DNA of 64,000 nt from Escallonia rubra (taxonomy: Eukaryota > Streptophyta > Magnoliopsida > Escalloniales > Escalloniaceae), in contig JAVXUO010001117.1 in the NCBI GenBank assembly GCA_033065855.1, positions 186,001 through 250,000 of the forward strand. Direction: 5' to 3'. Positions 30,989 through 42,259 of this stretch are shown here, one piece after another. The position numbers and the translations under genes are program-made. Position 1 is the stretch's first letter. Each line of letters opens with the position of its first letter. The notes beneath the pieces are model-generated. The model ran no database searches, was not told the DNA's origin, and worked only from the letters and a program-made list of their open reading frames with translations.

Positions 30989-31644
30989 GGCAAAGGTATG
31001 CATGTGTCATCAATTGCCACATGCATCCCCTGGGAGTGGCATGTCACCAGCGGGTCTAAAAATATCAGTCCTCCATTGGACTCTCAGTTCTAGTATTCGT
31101 GCCGCCTGCCCTACACAGCATTGCTCTACATGTCTAAGAAGACTGACCGCACAGCGTCGGCATGATCAGAGTAAGCTCGTTGCCCTAGCCACCGGTCCAA
31201 GCTCTTACTGAATCCCACAAGTGTCTGTCAAGAGACGCGAAAAGAATCTGACAGCGGTAAGGGAGACTCCTTGTGCCCAACTGCCAGACAGACTAGGCGC
31301 GATGCCCACCGAAGACCTGACCCTGTCTCGGAGTGAACTGAGGGCATCCTAGGGGTGCCCTATGATCACCGGTAACGTGAGTGGACATGGTCACAGCTCA
31401 GACAAGCCTAGTGTCATGCAAGTCACCCCAGGCGGCGATAGATTCTGTAATAGCGAGCCTATCCCATTGCAAATGGTCCTCATGCCCGAGCACTACGAGT
31501 GGAGCCCCTCGAAATGCTACAGACTCCAGAAAGTGGGTCGAAGCATGTTCCACGTCCATAGCAGGGGCACATGGTGTGGTGAATGAGAGTGATGCCCGGG
31601 GGCATGTAACATGATGGTGGCACAAGGGCGCGATGCCAAAGGAA

Positions 31645-32090
31645 AGAGACATGATTGTGGCGCATGGGCGCGGTGACCCCTATCGCGAGATAATATCTGG
31701 TGTTGAGGGAACATGTCATGGAAGTGACGCATGGACACGGTGACGACTATCGCAAGACAATACCTAATACCAAGGGCACATGTCATAAAAGTGGTACATG
31801 GGCGCGGAAACGATCATCGCAAGACAATACCTGGTGCTGGGGGCACATGTCATGGAAGTGGCGAATGGGCGTGGCGTCGATCGTCGCAGGACAGTACCTG
31901 GTGCCGAAGGCACATGTCATGGAAGTGGCGCATAGGCGCGGTGGCGACTATCGCAAGACATTACCTGGTGTCGGGGGCACATGTCATGGAGGTGGCGCAT
32001 GGGGGCGGTGACGACAGTCGGAAGACAATACCTGGTGCCGGGGGCACATGTCATGGAAGTGGCGCATGGGCAGAAGCCACGGCTATTATA
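31645..32090. repeat. 67-bp tandem repeats in the U3 of the solo LTR
   Basis: ACATGTCAT occurs at 31711, 31778, 31845, 31912, 31979 and 32046, each exactly 67 bp apart. Units contain GGAAGTGGCGCATGGGCG and CGCAAGACAATACCTGG. Because 67 is not a multiple of three, the 202-codon ORF running through (31731-32339) changes frame each unit and is not a gene. Confidence 0.9.
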
Positions 32091-32324
32091 GAGACGACGC
32101 GTGGGTGTGCGTCGAGTGTCCCAAAGGCGGGGCGTAAGACGAGTTTGCATGTTGTACGGGAAAGGGGAATGCAATCTCTGGTAATGATGAAGTTGGAAGT
32201 GGTAGTACGCAGCTTCCGGCGAAGGGTCCCTAGGGATGGCGCGCGACTTTGGGCGACGGCCGTCGTGAAGACAATGGTAGGCATCCTGGGGACATGCGGC
32301 TCCTTAAAAAATAGGGAAGACAGC

Positions 32325-32455
32325 TTAGGGAAGGCCTAAGGCCAACCCCTTAGGCAAGGCAAAGGCCAACCCTAGGGGGAAGGCCAAGGCCAACCCCTAG
32401 GGGAAGGCTGAGGCCGACCCATTGAGGGAGGCCTAGGCCAATCCCTTACCCCAAG
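32325..32455. repeat. Short GGCCAACCCCTAGGGGAA minisatellite
   Basis: About five degenerate units of 25-30 bp with AAGGCCAACCCCTAGGGG, near the start of the solo LTR U3. Confidence 0.75.
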
Positions 32456-32873
32456 GCACGCCATCATTGGTGTTTTTCACAGAAAGGTGTTGGGCGGCCG
32501 AGGTGCGACGAGCGCGTTTCCGTGACGTGACGAAGTAAAAAAAATTGGCACTAAAATCGCGCACAAAGCAAAGAATGGCGTGATTTGGGCTTGCGTATTT
32601 TGACCGGTTCAACGCGTTGAAAATTTGACTATTGACTGTGTCGACATGTCGAGCCAAACGGGACCCCTAGTGGGCCCTTAGGTGCGACCAAGATGGATTG
32701 GTAACACACTCCAATATTATCATGGCGCAGCTAAAGCCAATCAATGGCTAATCGATAGTAAAAATTCTTTCACTGAATATTGCAAGTCTATCGATAGTGA
32801 AAAATACTTTCTCTTTTAAAAATTTAACTCTTCGCAATTTTAAAGTATTCAATTGCTTGAGTTAGGGGGGTAA

Positions 32874-33497
32874 TGTTTGTACCAACAAATATCTTTTTTT
32901 CACTAATGACATTCCTTTAATTAAATGCCACAAAATGACATTAAGTTTTACTAATACTTGTGAAGGAGATAATGGAAGATTCAAACCAAAGAATGGTTCT
33001 GAAAGTGTCCCTATTGATAAGCGATAAGTGAAGTTGTTTACTTATTAGTGGGCGATTGTTTTCTAAGTAGATACTTATTTGTAAGTGGGTAGTTTGTCTG
33101 TTAGTGGTAGTTATTTTTGTATAAAGTCTATAGTAAATAATGGGTCATAGAATTGAAGGAGTAGGGACATCATTAACAAATTAGACAAATCACGACTTGA
33201 CTTCAAGTCTTTTTTCCTTATTTTCTTCCTTCATGTTTAGATTGCTTTTCCTATCTATTGATTGAGATTCTAGTTTCCAGAATTAGAAATATTGTGCTTT
33301 GTAAACGTCTTCAGCATTAATCAAAAGTCTTTTCTTTGTTTTTGTGGGCGTGTTTCCTTTTAAGTATTTCCATTTTATTATAATTTTCTGTTTTTAGTGA
33401 AGTCCTCAAAGCCGAGGGGCAAAAAAAAGGCTCACACTTTTAAGCGAATGTACCGCGGGTGTATAAATTGATTGTGAGTTTGCCCACAGGCGCAACA
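32874..33497 (+). repeat. 3' LTR
   Basis: Starts TGTTTGTACCAACAAATATC after a GGGGGG purine tract and ends GCGCAACA, followed by CTTGG, the 5-bp target duplication. Its end lies 198 bp past the lipoxygenase stop codon. Confidence 0.9.
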
Positions 33498-33694
33498 CTT
33501 GGGTATTAATTTCCATAGTAATGGCTTGCAGCCTTTTCTCCGATATATACGAGTCCACATACATGCTACATAGATTGTTGTATTTCGCCAGAAGGCCAGC
33601 AACTCCATCTATCGCCAGAAGCTCAATCGTGGAACTTCTTCGACTGCTCGCCAAATTGTTGTTATGCATTTCGAGCATCCCTTGGTTCTAACTT

Positions 33695-36600
33695 TCAGAT
33701 GGAAATGCTGTTTGGAACTCCCTGTGCGGTGACCCCAGGTTCCGAAACCGGCTTCAAAAGTTGATATGGCACCACCCCAGCTCCTGTTCTATTCTTCAAA
33801 TTCTTGTCTTCATTTCTTGCATCTATGATCCCTTCAAGCTCCTTCAACCTCCCACTATATATTTCAAAAGCTGCCTTTATGATCGGATTTTCTTCCCATG
33901 ATGGCTCTATCCCCTCCCCGATGTACTCCTCATCTGGAGAGTGATTCGATAACACGTCCAATACCGCCATTACTTTCGTAGCTTGAAGTTGTGAGGGGAA
34001 ACATTTTAAGAGCGCCTCCTCCGGCCGTTCCTCAAAGCTCTTGAACTCTTCATCAGATGGATCTTCGGTAGGCATTTTAGTTCTAGCAATTGTAGGCCTA
34101 TTTGGAAAATAACCCGCATACGCATATTGACCAAAGTTGACGGCTGCATGGTGGCCGGACGGTACCCATATCATAGTTGTGAGGATGCCGATTAGGTCTT
34201 CGGGGGTTTTGAGCAGCGGCCACCCTTCTTTTTTGTCTCCATGACCTACGGTTTGGATTTCGGTCCACCATGCTTGGAGCTCATGGTCAGATTCTATAAG
34301 GCTTGCTTCTGGGTAGTAATGGTTGACATAGTCACTAACCCATTCTTTAATGGCACCCCATAGGACTAAACCATCACTCGCAAAAGGGTAGTCTTCAATG
34401 GTTAGCTTTAACCCATGTGGTGCACTTGGATCTTCCACAGCCATTCCCCTAACAATCAGCCAACTTAAGAAATATGAGTCCCTCAGACCCTTCTGAAAAG
34501 ACTAATTATTTTGCAGAAATTTATGCCCTTGCATATATTTTTTCTCCATATCTCCCCGACTAGGGTAAAGTGGCATCTTTTATTCACTAAAATATGATGA
34601 GCAAAGTGAAAATTCGGGTCAATACCACCACATCTAGTGGTTGAGTACTGGGAACAATAGATTTTAGAAAAAAGTGAATTTATTCGAGTAGCAACCTTAA
34701 CTTTTGATTGCTAAAGCTAAAAACAAAATATGACAGAGAGAAGCATTCTCACTAAAGATTCATACTGGTCACTAGCCTCTCCAAGCGCGATGAATTAAAG
34801 CTTATAATTTCATCCTATAAGAGACGAAAACATATGTTTCTTTCTTTTCTTTTGTCTTTTCAATTCTGGTTTTAATAGTGTAGTTAAAACGGTTGCCAGA
34901 ATGTTCCTCCTAGGATTCAAAAATATTGGACATAAATAGAAAACCACCAGTGATTACTTTGCTAAAATATAGTTAAAAGGGTGGGTATGTCCATTATAAG
35001 ATGTACTAGGGTTGCTGCAATGTGGAAGAACATGTTTTACTTCCACCCACGTTCCAAAAGATCTTTATTTACCTTTAGAATTCGTGCCTAGGAATGAAAT
35101 GGCTAAGGATTAATAAGAAAATGAAAAAAGTTATTAAACATCCTATATATGTATTTGTATATTTACGTGTATGTGCGAGCGCGTGTGCATTCCAAAAGAA
35201 AGAAAGCACAATGAGAAAATCCAGCAAAAGAAATTGCTAGTTACAGACAAGTTACTACCTGCTTGTCAAGTCTGCAGGCAATGCCTGTAGATCAAAGCGC
35301 CATTGCTGGTCATAGGCAGCCGAGCTAAGCTCCATAGAATACTTGCCAGGCGAGAAGGATGACTCGATGATTCCATCTGCATTAATGAGTGCTTCTCGCG
35401 CCAAAGCATTGATCTCCATCGTGTATCGCCAATGGGGATGTAAAAGTCTATAGATTGGGTGCATTGCGCTAAGTTGTCGATTAGTAGCTATTATGTAAGG
35501 CTCCGTGGCACAATGAGTTCTTAGCCTGCAATTAGGGCACATAAAATCATTAGCAAGTAACAACAATGGCAATATACTATTTCTCTCTATATGTAATACT
35601 GCATATAATTACAGTCTCCTCGACCTATTACGGCCACTGACAAAGAATGCGCACGCACGCACACATACGCACCTAATTTTGCAGCTATGTGATAAATAAT
35701 CATCAAAATGGTAAACATGTGGGGCTTTATCTAGTTTTTTTTTTTTTTTTTTTATGAAAATTGGTTGGTGAAAAAGTTTAGGGAGATAACAAAATTATGG
35801 AGCTTTGTTGACGATGAATTATTGACCATAGTGACAAGAAGTAGGCTATTACTTCAAATATCCCAACCTGAATAATATGACTCGAAGTAGGCTATTAAAT
35901 TGCCACGCTAATTAGCTACTTGTGGAGCTCTCACTATTTCTTTCGTCCTTCCTTTTGTTGCTCAGGAGAGAGGAAACCTACCAGTGACTAACTAGCTGGT
36001 GATAACCAGAGTCATGGGCAAGAACATGAGCCTTAGCAAGCTTCCAAAGCCAGGCACCTGTGGCATCCCAACAAGGCGTGAATACTTGCTTCCATTGAGC
36101 TTTTCCACTAGATGGTGGCCGAGTTAGCTCAATGGCCAGCGGCCTCAAGGTGCCAACCGGGGTTAGGAAGAAGAGTGTCCTCGATCCATACAGCGTTGTC
36201 CCTTTGATCTCTCTTACTTTGTTCACATAGGGTAAGAGCAAATCGTGGTAATCCAGCATGAAGAGCTTCTTTTGCTTTAAGGCCTGCATGAATTACATAA
36301 ACATATCGTACGATTTTTTGAGAGAGCATGATACATGATAACTCGCACATGATTAATCAAATCAGTTTCACAATACCTCTTCAAGGGTCATGAATCCTCT
36401 AATCTCTAGCTCCACCAGCTCTTTTGTAATTGCTGATTCAGGTGGACCATATACATTAGGATCGAGTTTACTCTTCAATGGCCATTCCTGCAAATATGTT
36501 TGTACGTAAGCTTACAAATGTTCAGCTTGATGCTTTGGCCAAACTCTAAGGAGTGATATTACTCTTCTTAATTTTTTTATTTTTCTTCACCCTTCGCCGC

Positions 36601-39600
36601 TGCCTCTTCAGTGGCAAAAAGGTGTCCGGTTGATAGTTATAGTGGCACTTCAGGTCAAGTGTCACTCACATATTCTACAAAATCCTTTTTTCCACCAAAA
36701 GGAGAGTTGGGATATAGGCACCTCAAAAAAAAATCATATTTACAAAAAGGATATTAGTTAAAAATTCAATATAACTCTGGTACGTAATTTTGGATTAAGA
36801 AGAGCTGCATTGTACCCTAGGATCTAAACTAGCTCAGTCTGTAGGTGACAAACGAAATGCAGGTTTTTGTAAATCAACCCTAAGTTTGTTTGCAATTGAT
36901 GTACTTTGTAGGTAGCATTAGTGTCATTCTCATATAATATTATCCATGGTATATTGCAAGAGCATCTCCAAAATATACTTTCACTATAACCACACTTACG
37001 CATAGCGTAGAAATGCTACCAAGGAATTTTATTTCCTCGTTTCATGGTTGATTCCTCGCACAAAAGTATGATCAGAACTTAACGTTGAATTTCTGTTTCT
37101 ACAATGTGTGCGCTAAAGTCTGATATTATAGTGATCATGCTTTTGCACTTTTTTCCAAAGCATATAATTGTAAAACATACCGTGACCAACTCTATGCTAT
37201 ATGGATTGAGACCAGCTAGGGTTTGTCGAGAAAATTCCTCATCCCTAAACCAAGAAAACTTGTCTCCTGCAAATCCAAAAAATGAATGACCAAATTGAAA
37301 AATTCAGACACACAGACACACACAAAGGAACGTAACAGTGCTTACGCTCAATCATTTCAGGGATCTCAAAGCATAAGACGTCTTTCTCGACATCAGTTAC
37401 AGCTTCAACTAGTCTCGGTAGAATATTTCCGAGAGTGCCTTTAGTTTTCACAGGAAGATCAATCCCTTCGTTGAACAGTTTGTCTATTTCTGTGAAGTAC
37501 GGAAAGCCAGCGTTGCTGTCAAGAATGGATCCCTGTACTGCTGGTAGTAATGCATGCAACACCGAGTAAACAGTTTTTGCTGAGAATGTGAGGCTCTTCA
37601 CTTCTGAAAATGCTTCATCCCTTGGCACATATACCGTGGTACTCCTTGATTCCGACAAAGGATCTGTAATGACCGAGCATAGAGTTAATGCTAAAATTGA
37701 ACAAAGCATATTTTTGGAATTGTAAAGCACATTCGTGACCAAAGATTGCATGTCTAATGCTTGCTTGGGAGTCTGCGGATACTAACCATCTGCCCAAGCT
37801 ATCGTAATCAATCCCTACTTATGTAGACGGAATAGTATATTCATTTAAGGTAATATAATCAGCTTACAAACGATTACTCACAGCAAAAATATTGAATGAA
37901 TTCTTACAATGCAAAGTCCTATGTCGATTATTGCCCTTTCTCTGTATGTTCTTGTTATTGCCCTGCACTTAATGCTTGTTTCAAACTGAAGTTCTCTTTT
38001 TACAAAAGGAAAAAGGTAAAGAGAAAAAAAGTATCTTACTTGTTCATCAAAATGTTCTCTTGTTAAATTTCTGAATGCTCTTTAGAATGTAGCCTCATAT
38101 CAAAATCAGAACCAAGTGATTATCTAGGATCCATATAATTGCAAGGTTCTCACTGACTTTCGACGGTTGTCACAAAGACAAGAACAGTCAGAATTAATGC
38201 TGCTTTCCATACCTTTTTTGGTCTTTGGGCGGCCTGTTCTACAACGCCTTGGGTATGGATAATCTTTGCCGCCGAGGACTGGCCTTGCCAACTCACTGCT
38301 GCTGTCAGGATCCCCAAGGTCATTATATACATCGTAGTCGTAGATCCTCTCAGGCGTCTTGCGCTCCCCTTGGCCATCACCTCGCAGAACAGTCAACTCC
38401 TTTTCTCGTAGCTTCTTCACCCCACCTGGTGTTTGAAATGGTAGGTATGACTGCTCCATAGAAAACACGAAACAATTCCATGAGCGACCTTCACCCTATA
38501 ATGAACTGCTTTTTTGTTTTCCTGCTGCAACGGTTGAATCATGGTGGTAGTTCATGGCAGCTACTTCCCTTCTTAGTGACAAATGACAATATTGCACTAG
38601 ATTCTGTGTGTCATTCATCGACACTTTGAACAGGCCGGAAGCCAATATTTGCACTAAAGATACTTGAATAAGTGTCCCAAATCATCTTTGCAAGCATGAT
38701 TCCGTTAATGAGTGCAAAAATTTTCAGGGAGTATTTTGATCATTTGTATTATTTTGTACAGGCATCACGTGTCCCAAACACCGGTGCTTATATATAAGGC
38801 ACTACTATTCTCCACACGATTAGGTTGAGAGGCCCAAATTAATTTCAATCATTCATAAGCACTTCTTAAATTGACGTAAGGTAAAGAAGCTCACAATCTT
38901 TATATTTTAAAGCCCCATATACATGTATTTGGCAATATCAAGTTTCTTCCTAAATTAAGCAAAAGAAGCCAGTCTGAATGAGATTCCAATAAATGCATTA
39001 TTATGTACGTATAAGGACCACAACAAATCATTGAACGAGGACTAAGCAGTACCAATCATAAGTACTCCCATCTCCATCATACTGTATTTACTAGAGGCAA
39101 ACTTTTCATGACTTGTCTGTTTCCGAAAATTGTGTGAAGCAAAGCCTTTTGATTATTTGGGATTACCTTGTCCGAGCATATTGGTGACAGGGTTCAATAG
39201 ATTGATGGTGCCCACTTGTATAAATAGCCACATGTGTGTACAAGGCCATATGATACACGACGCGTGTCCAAAACTTGCGTTGGATGAATGAATCTTTGCA
39301 TTCATTTGATAATTATTCAAGTGTACAAAAATGTATAAATGGTAGCTTTTATTGATACACAACGCGCGTCTAAAATTCTTTGCATTCTTTGAAAGTACGA
39401 CACTAGACTTTGCGTTGTTCCTTCAAAGTAGCGTTCATTGGTAAACCGGAGAGTTATCAAATGAACCCAAGATCATATATTTAGAGGGGTTGTGGGATTT
39501 TCCCGTACAGTATAACAGTGTTTCTTGCACTATAACACTGTTTCCTGCACTATACAGTGTTTCCTCCGCTGTATGTAGACCCAACTTACGAGGGTACAAA

Positions 39601-41794
39601 TATAACCAGGACGTTTAGGTTTTTTTAAGAGTAAAACATTCTTTGTAATGGTTCTAAACGTGTGGTAGACCTGTCATTATTTTATGTTTTACCTGGGTTT
39701 GGAAATTACATTGATGATATGTATTCGTAAGAGAAAGAAAGAGTGGGGGCTGACCTTGTTGGAGAAGAAAACTCTCTTCTCCGGATTGTCAGACTTGGGA
39801 TGAACCCATGAGTTGCAAGTCACACTAATGGTGCCATTTGGGAAGCCATCAAGTGTTATGTTCTTGAGGTACATCTGCTTGTGGTGCTCATTCTCCACGA
39901 GCACAGCACCAATCTCCCCAAACTCTTCAGGAACCGCAAAATCAAACTCATACTTTACCTCATTCTCGTCTTGCTTTGTCCGCTTCGCGTACCCCTTGAT
40001 ATTTTCCTTCACCAATCCCGTCTCTTTGGAAGACAGAAAAGGAAAACTAACAGTAAGAATAAGTTGTATACCATAATAATAACGTCAAAAAATTTGTAAT
40101 CATGTTTAGAGAGGGGAAAGGCAATACAAAATTTGTACATACAATAAGTTCTTTTTAACACTGGACAGCATCAACTTTTTTTTTTAAACATTTTGGCGTA
40201 CAATTTGCAAGGGACTAGTTGGGTATGCATCAGTGTAGTGCCAATGGACGAGCTCTCAACACATGGAAGCTCACAATTGCACGTGTTGATAGCATATCTC
40301 TCTTAATTGAACCCAAGACCTTACGCGCAATGAAAGCTCTAACACCATTGAGTTACCACGTACTCTAAAAACTTAAGATCGATTAAGCCCAGGTCTTGAG
40401 ATTATGATAAAATTACACTAAAAAAATATAAAGTTTGAAAAGGTAACCGTGATGTCCATCCGTCGTTAACTAGTTAAAAATGTACACTTATTTTGCTTAT
40501 GTAGTAAAAGTATATTTTAAAACGTCAATATTGTCTTTCTATAGTATATACATAATGCATACTGTATGAAATTTGCAACCCTAATTCCATCAATTTCTCT
40601 CTATTCAATGCGCCCCTCCCCCACGCCCTCCCCCTCTTCTTCATCCTCGCTGCCACCACCACGATTTTGTCATCCTTGCTGTCAAGCATTGCCGTGACAA
40701 CAACCTTTCACTGCCACTATTGCTGAGTCGCCACCGAAACCACAATAGTAATGGGTTTCACCCCTGGCGTGACGGTGCTAGTGAACTGACCACCTTGCAA
40801 CCACAATGCCATCACCTATCACCGGCGCCCTGAGTGAAGACGACAACTGCCGATCTCGTTGCTTAATCGGCGTTGATATATCCGCTCCAATCGAGTGAGC
40901 CACTGCCAATGGTGGTTAGTGGCTAGGATGCAGCGACGGTTGTTATGAAGGGGGGGGGGGGGGGTGAATTGACGAGGAAGACGCCAAACACGAAGACTGA
41001 AAGATCGACCCCTCAACACAAAGAGCATCCTATGACAACACACACTTGTGTTTGTGGTAGGAGGATTGTGGTTTTGGGTGGTGAGTTTTTGTGTTGGTGG
41101 CAGTGATGTGGTGTCGTGGTGGGTGTGACGTGGTTGACTCGGTGGTGGGTGGATCCTAGTGGTGAGTTGCGAGTGATGTGGTGACCAACCGACCAATCAC
41201 GACGACTCCCCTTCTCAATCTGTCAATTAAGGTTGAAATATTAGGTTTTGAAAATTGGAGAATTACCTTAGTTGCTGAGTGAAAATCGTTAAACAATTTC
41301 AATCAAAGCAACGTTTGCCCAATGCGAAGCAACAAGCTTAGTATTTGAGCCGATGTCACTAATTAAAGATCGGTATTTTAATAGCAGTACCGATGTTAAC
41401 GATACTATGATCAAGCTTTTCATCACTGTAATCGATGCTTACTAGGATCAAGCTCTGCGGCAACAAGCTCCAACAGGATTGATTTGCCAAGTACATCAGT
41501 TATGTCATCCAAACCTCGGGTCAACCCAAGGTTTGACAGAAACCCGCCAACGGTTACTTGCACCGTAGCTACGGCTTTCACTCTGGTCTTCTCGGAGGAA
41601 GCAGGGGATTTTGCTATGGCTCTTACATTGTTAGGACTGCAACAGACGCGAAAAGTATTGCGTTTTGTGCGGAACGCCTGCTTTTGAAGGCCGAAAAAAG
41701 GAATACTAGGGCCCTCCCCAGCTGAGACAAACGGCTTCTGCCATGAGAATAGAGTTTGGCGAGAGAGTGACTGGGGAACCCAACTCTTCAGCAT
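33695..41794 (-). CDS. LOX: Linoleate 13S-lipoxygenase, chloroplast type, 9 exons, intact
   Basis: Dioxygenates linoleic/linolenic acid at C-13, the entry step to jasmonates and green-leaf volatiles. Exons on the minus strand: 41794-41443, 40023-39755, 38450-38213, 37663-37346, 37266-37181, 36487-36377, 36283-35982, 35525-35259 and 34448-33695. All have GT/AG junctions and join in frame to 2697 bp (898 residues plus stop), the usual plant exon number and length. Residues 1 to about 50 are Ser/Arg/Lys-rich, like a transit peptide. A PLAT domain follows (about 85-215), then the catalytic domain. Iron ligands are His558, His563, His748, Asn752 and the terminal Ile898. Ala601 predicts S stereochemistry; Ser615-Phe616 fits 13-specificity. 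The start at 41794 (MLKSW) avoids an in-frame extension through a (CT)n(CA)n leader. An LTR element sits 198 bp past the stop. Confidence 0.96.
40024..41442 (-). other. Lipoxygenase intron 1, with poly-G tract
   Basis: A 1419-bp intron, donor A|gtaagc and acceptor caaag|AG. Bases 40600-41220 are GC-richer and look like an insertion, but I could not find its ends. A run of 15 G lies at 40950-40964. ORFs here (for example 40819-41196 minus) have no recognisable domain. Confidence 0.6.
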
Positions 41795-41900
41795 TTTCTG
41801 CACTAAGGCTTGGCTTTGCTTAAAAGTTGGACAAGTTTTGAGTTGTGGCAAGTCTTCCTTTTTTTTATATTGGGTAGCGGGTGTGTTCTCCCTAAATGTG

Positions 41901-41906
<6 letters not shown>

Positions 41907-41943
<37 letters not shown>

Positions 41944-41969
41944 TGAGAGAGAGAGAGAGAGAGAGAGAT
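41907..41969. repeat. (GT)n(GA)n compound microsatellite in the lipoxygenase leader
   Basis: About 17 GT units followed by about 11 GA units. On the coding strand this is a (CT)n(CA)n pyrimidine-rich leader about 115-175 bp before the start codon. It gives rise to spurious THTHTH ORFs. Confidence 0.9.
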
Positions 41970-42123
41970 TTGGAAGACACGGCATGTGTTCGAGATTTAA
42001 TGCATTCAAGATAAGGTGACATCATATCTTGTATTATTAGTCCTTGCATCCGGTGGATTCGTTTAGATATAGAAAAAATTTGGCTAGTGCCCGAGTCGTA
42101 GGAATCTTTCTCCTATACCCATG

Positions 42124-42259
42124 TAGCGGTAATTAATAGTTGCTAAATATTTTTAGTGGTTTTTATTTAATAACACTAAAAAAATGTTATTAACAGTTAT
42201 CGCTAAAAGTGTTAACAGAAAAGTCACTAGAGATATTTAGAGATTATTAATTATCACTA
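42124..42259. repeat. Foldback MITE, copy 4 (lipoxygenase promoter)
   Basis: 136 bp. The left arm starts TAGCGGTAATTAATAG and the right arm ends TTAATTATCACTA. It is orthologous to the copy at 7967, so it was present before the segmental duplication. It lies about 330-470 bp upstream of the lipoxygenase ATG. Confidence 0.7.

Larger units (their letters stand above)
30619..32706 (-). mobile_element. Nested solo LTR (about 2.1 kb)
   Basis: Read on the minus strand it begins TGTTACCAATCC (32706) and ends GGCATCA (30619). The flanks are CACCC (30614-30618) and CACTC (32707-32711), a target duplication with one mismatch. The same CTATCGATAG repeats lie on both sides. A TATAAATAG box sits at about 30980-30988 on the minus strand, with a transcribed-type region after it and a long GC-rich U3 before it. 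No internal domain, so it is a solo LTR from recombination. Confidence 0.7.
28324..33497 (+). mobile_element. LTR retrotransposon without recognisable pol, 3' of the lipoxygenase
   Basis: Two similar LTRs lie in direct orientation (28324-28967 and 32874-33497), starting TGTTCGAACC and TGTTTGTACC. CTTGG flanks both outer ends (28319-28323 and 33498-33502), a perfect 5-bp target duplication. A purine tract (TTAGGGGGGTAA) precedes the 3' LTR, fixing plus orientation. The interior has unrecognised ORFs at 28973-29783 and a nested solo LTR at 30619-32706. No protease, integrase or reverse transcriptase motif is visible, so it is probably a non-autonomous element mobilised by a relative. Confidence 0.9.

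Noticed and set aside
31731..32339. 202-codon ORF as a repeat protein gene
   Set aside because: The underlying repeat is 67 bp, not a multiple of three, so the frame changes in every unit; it lies in the U3 of an LTR.
41795..42049. N-terminal extension of the lipoxygenase frame through LSLSLTHTHTHTHT
   Set aside because: It is a microsatellite translated in frame. The Met at 41794 begins a normal plant lipoxygenase transit peptide, and the same tract occurs without a gene at 7778.
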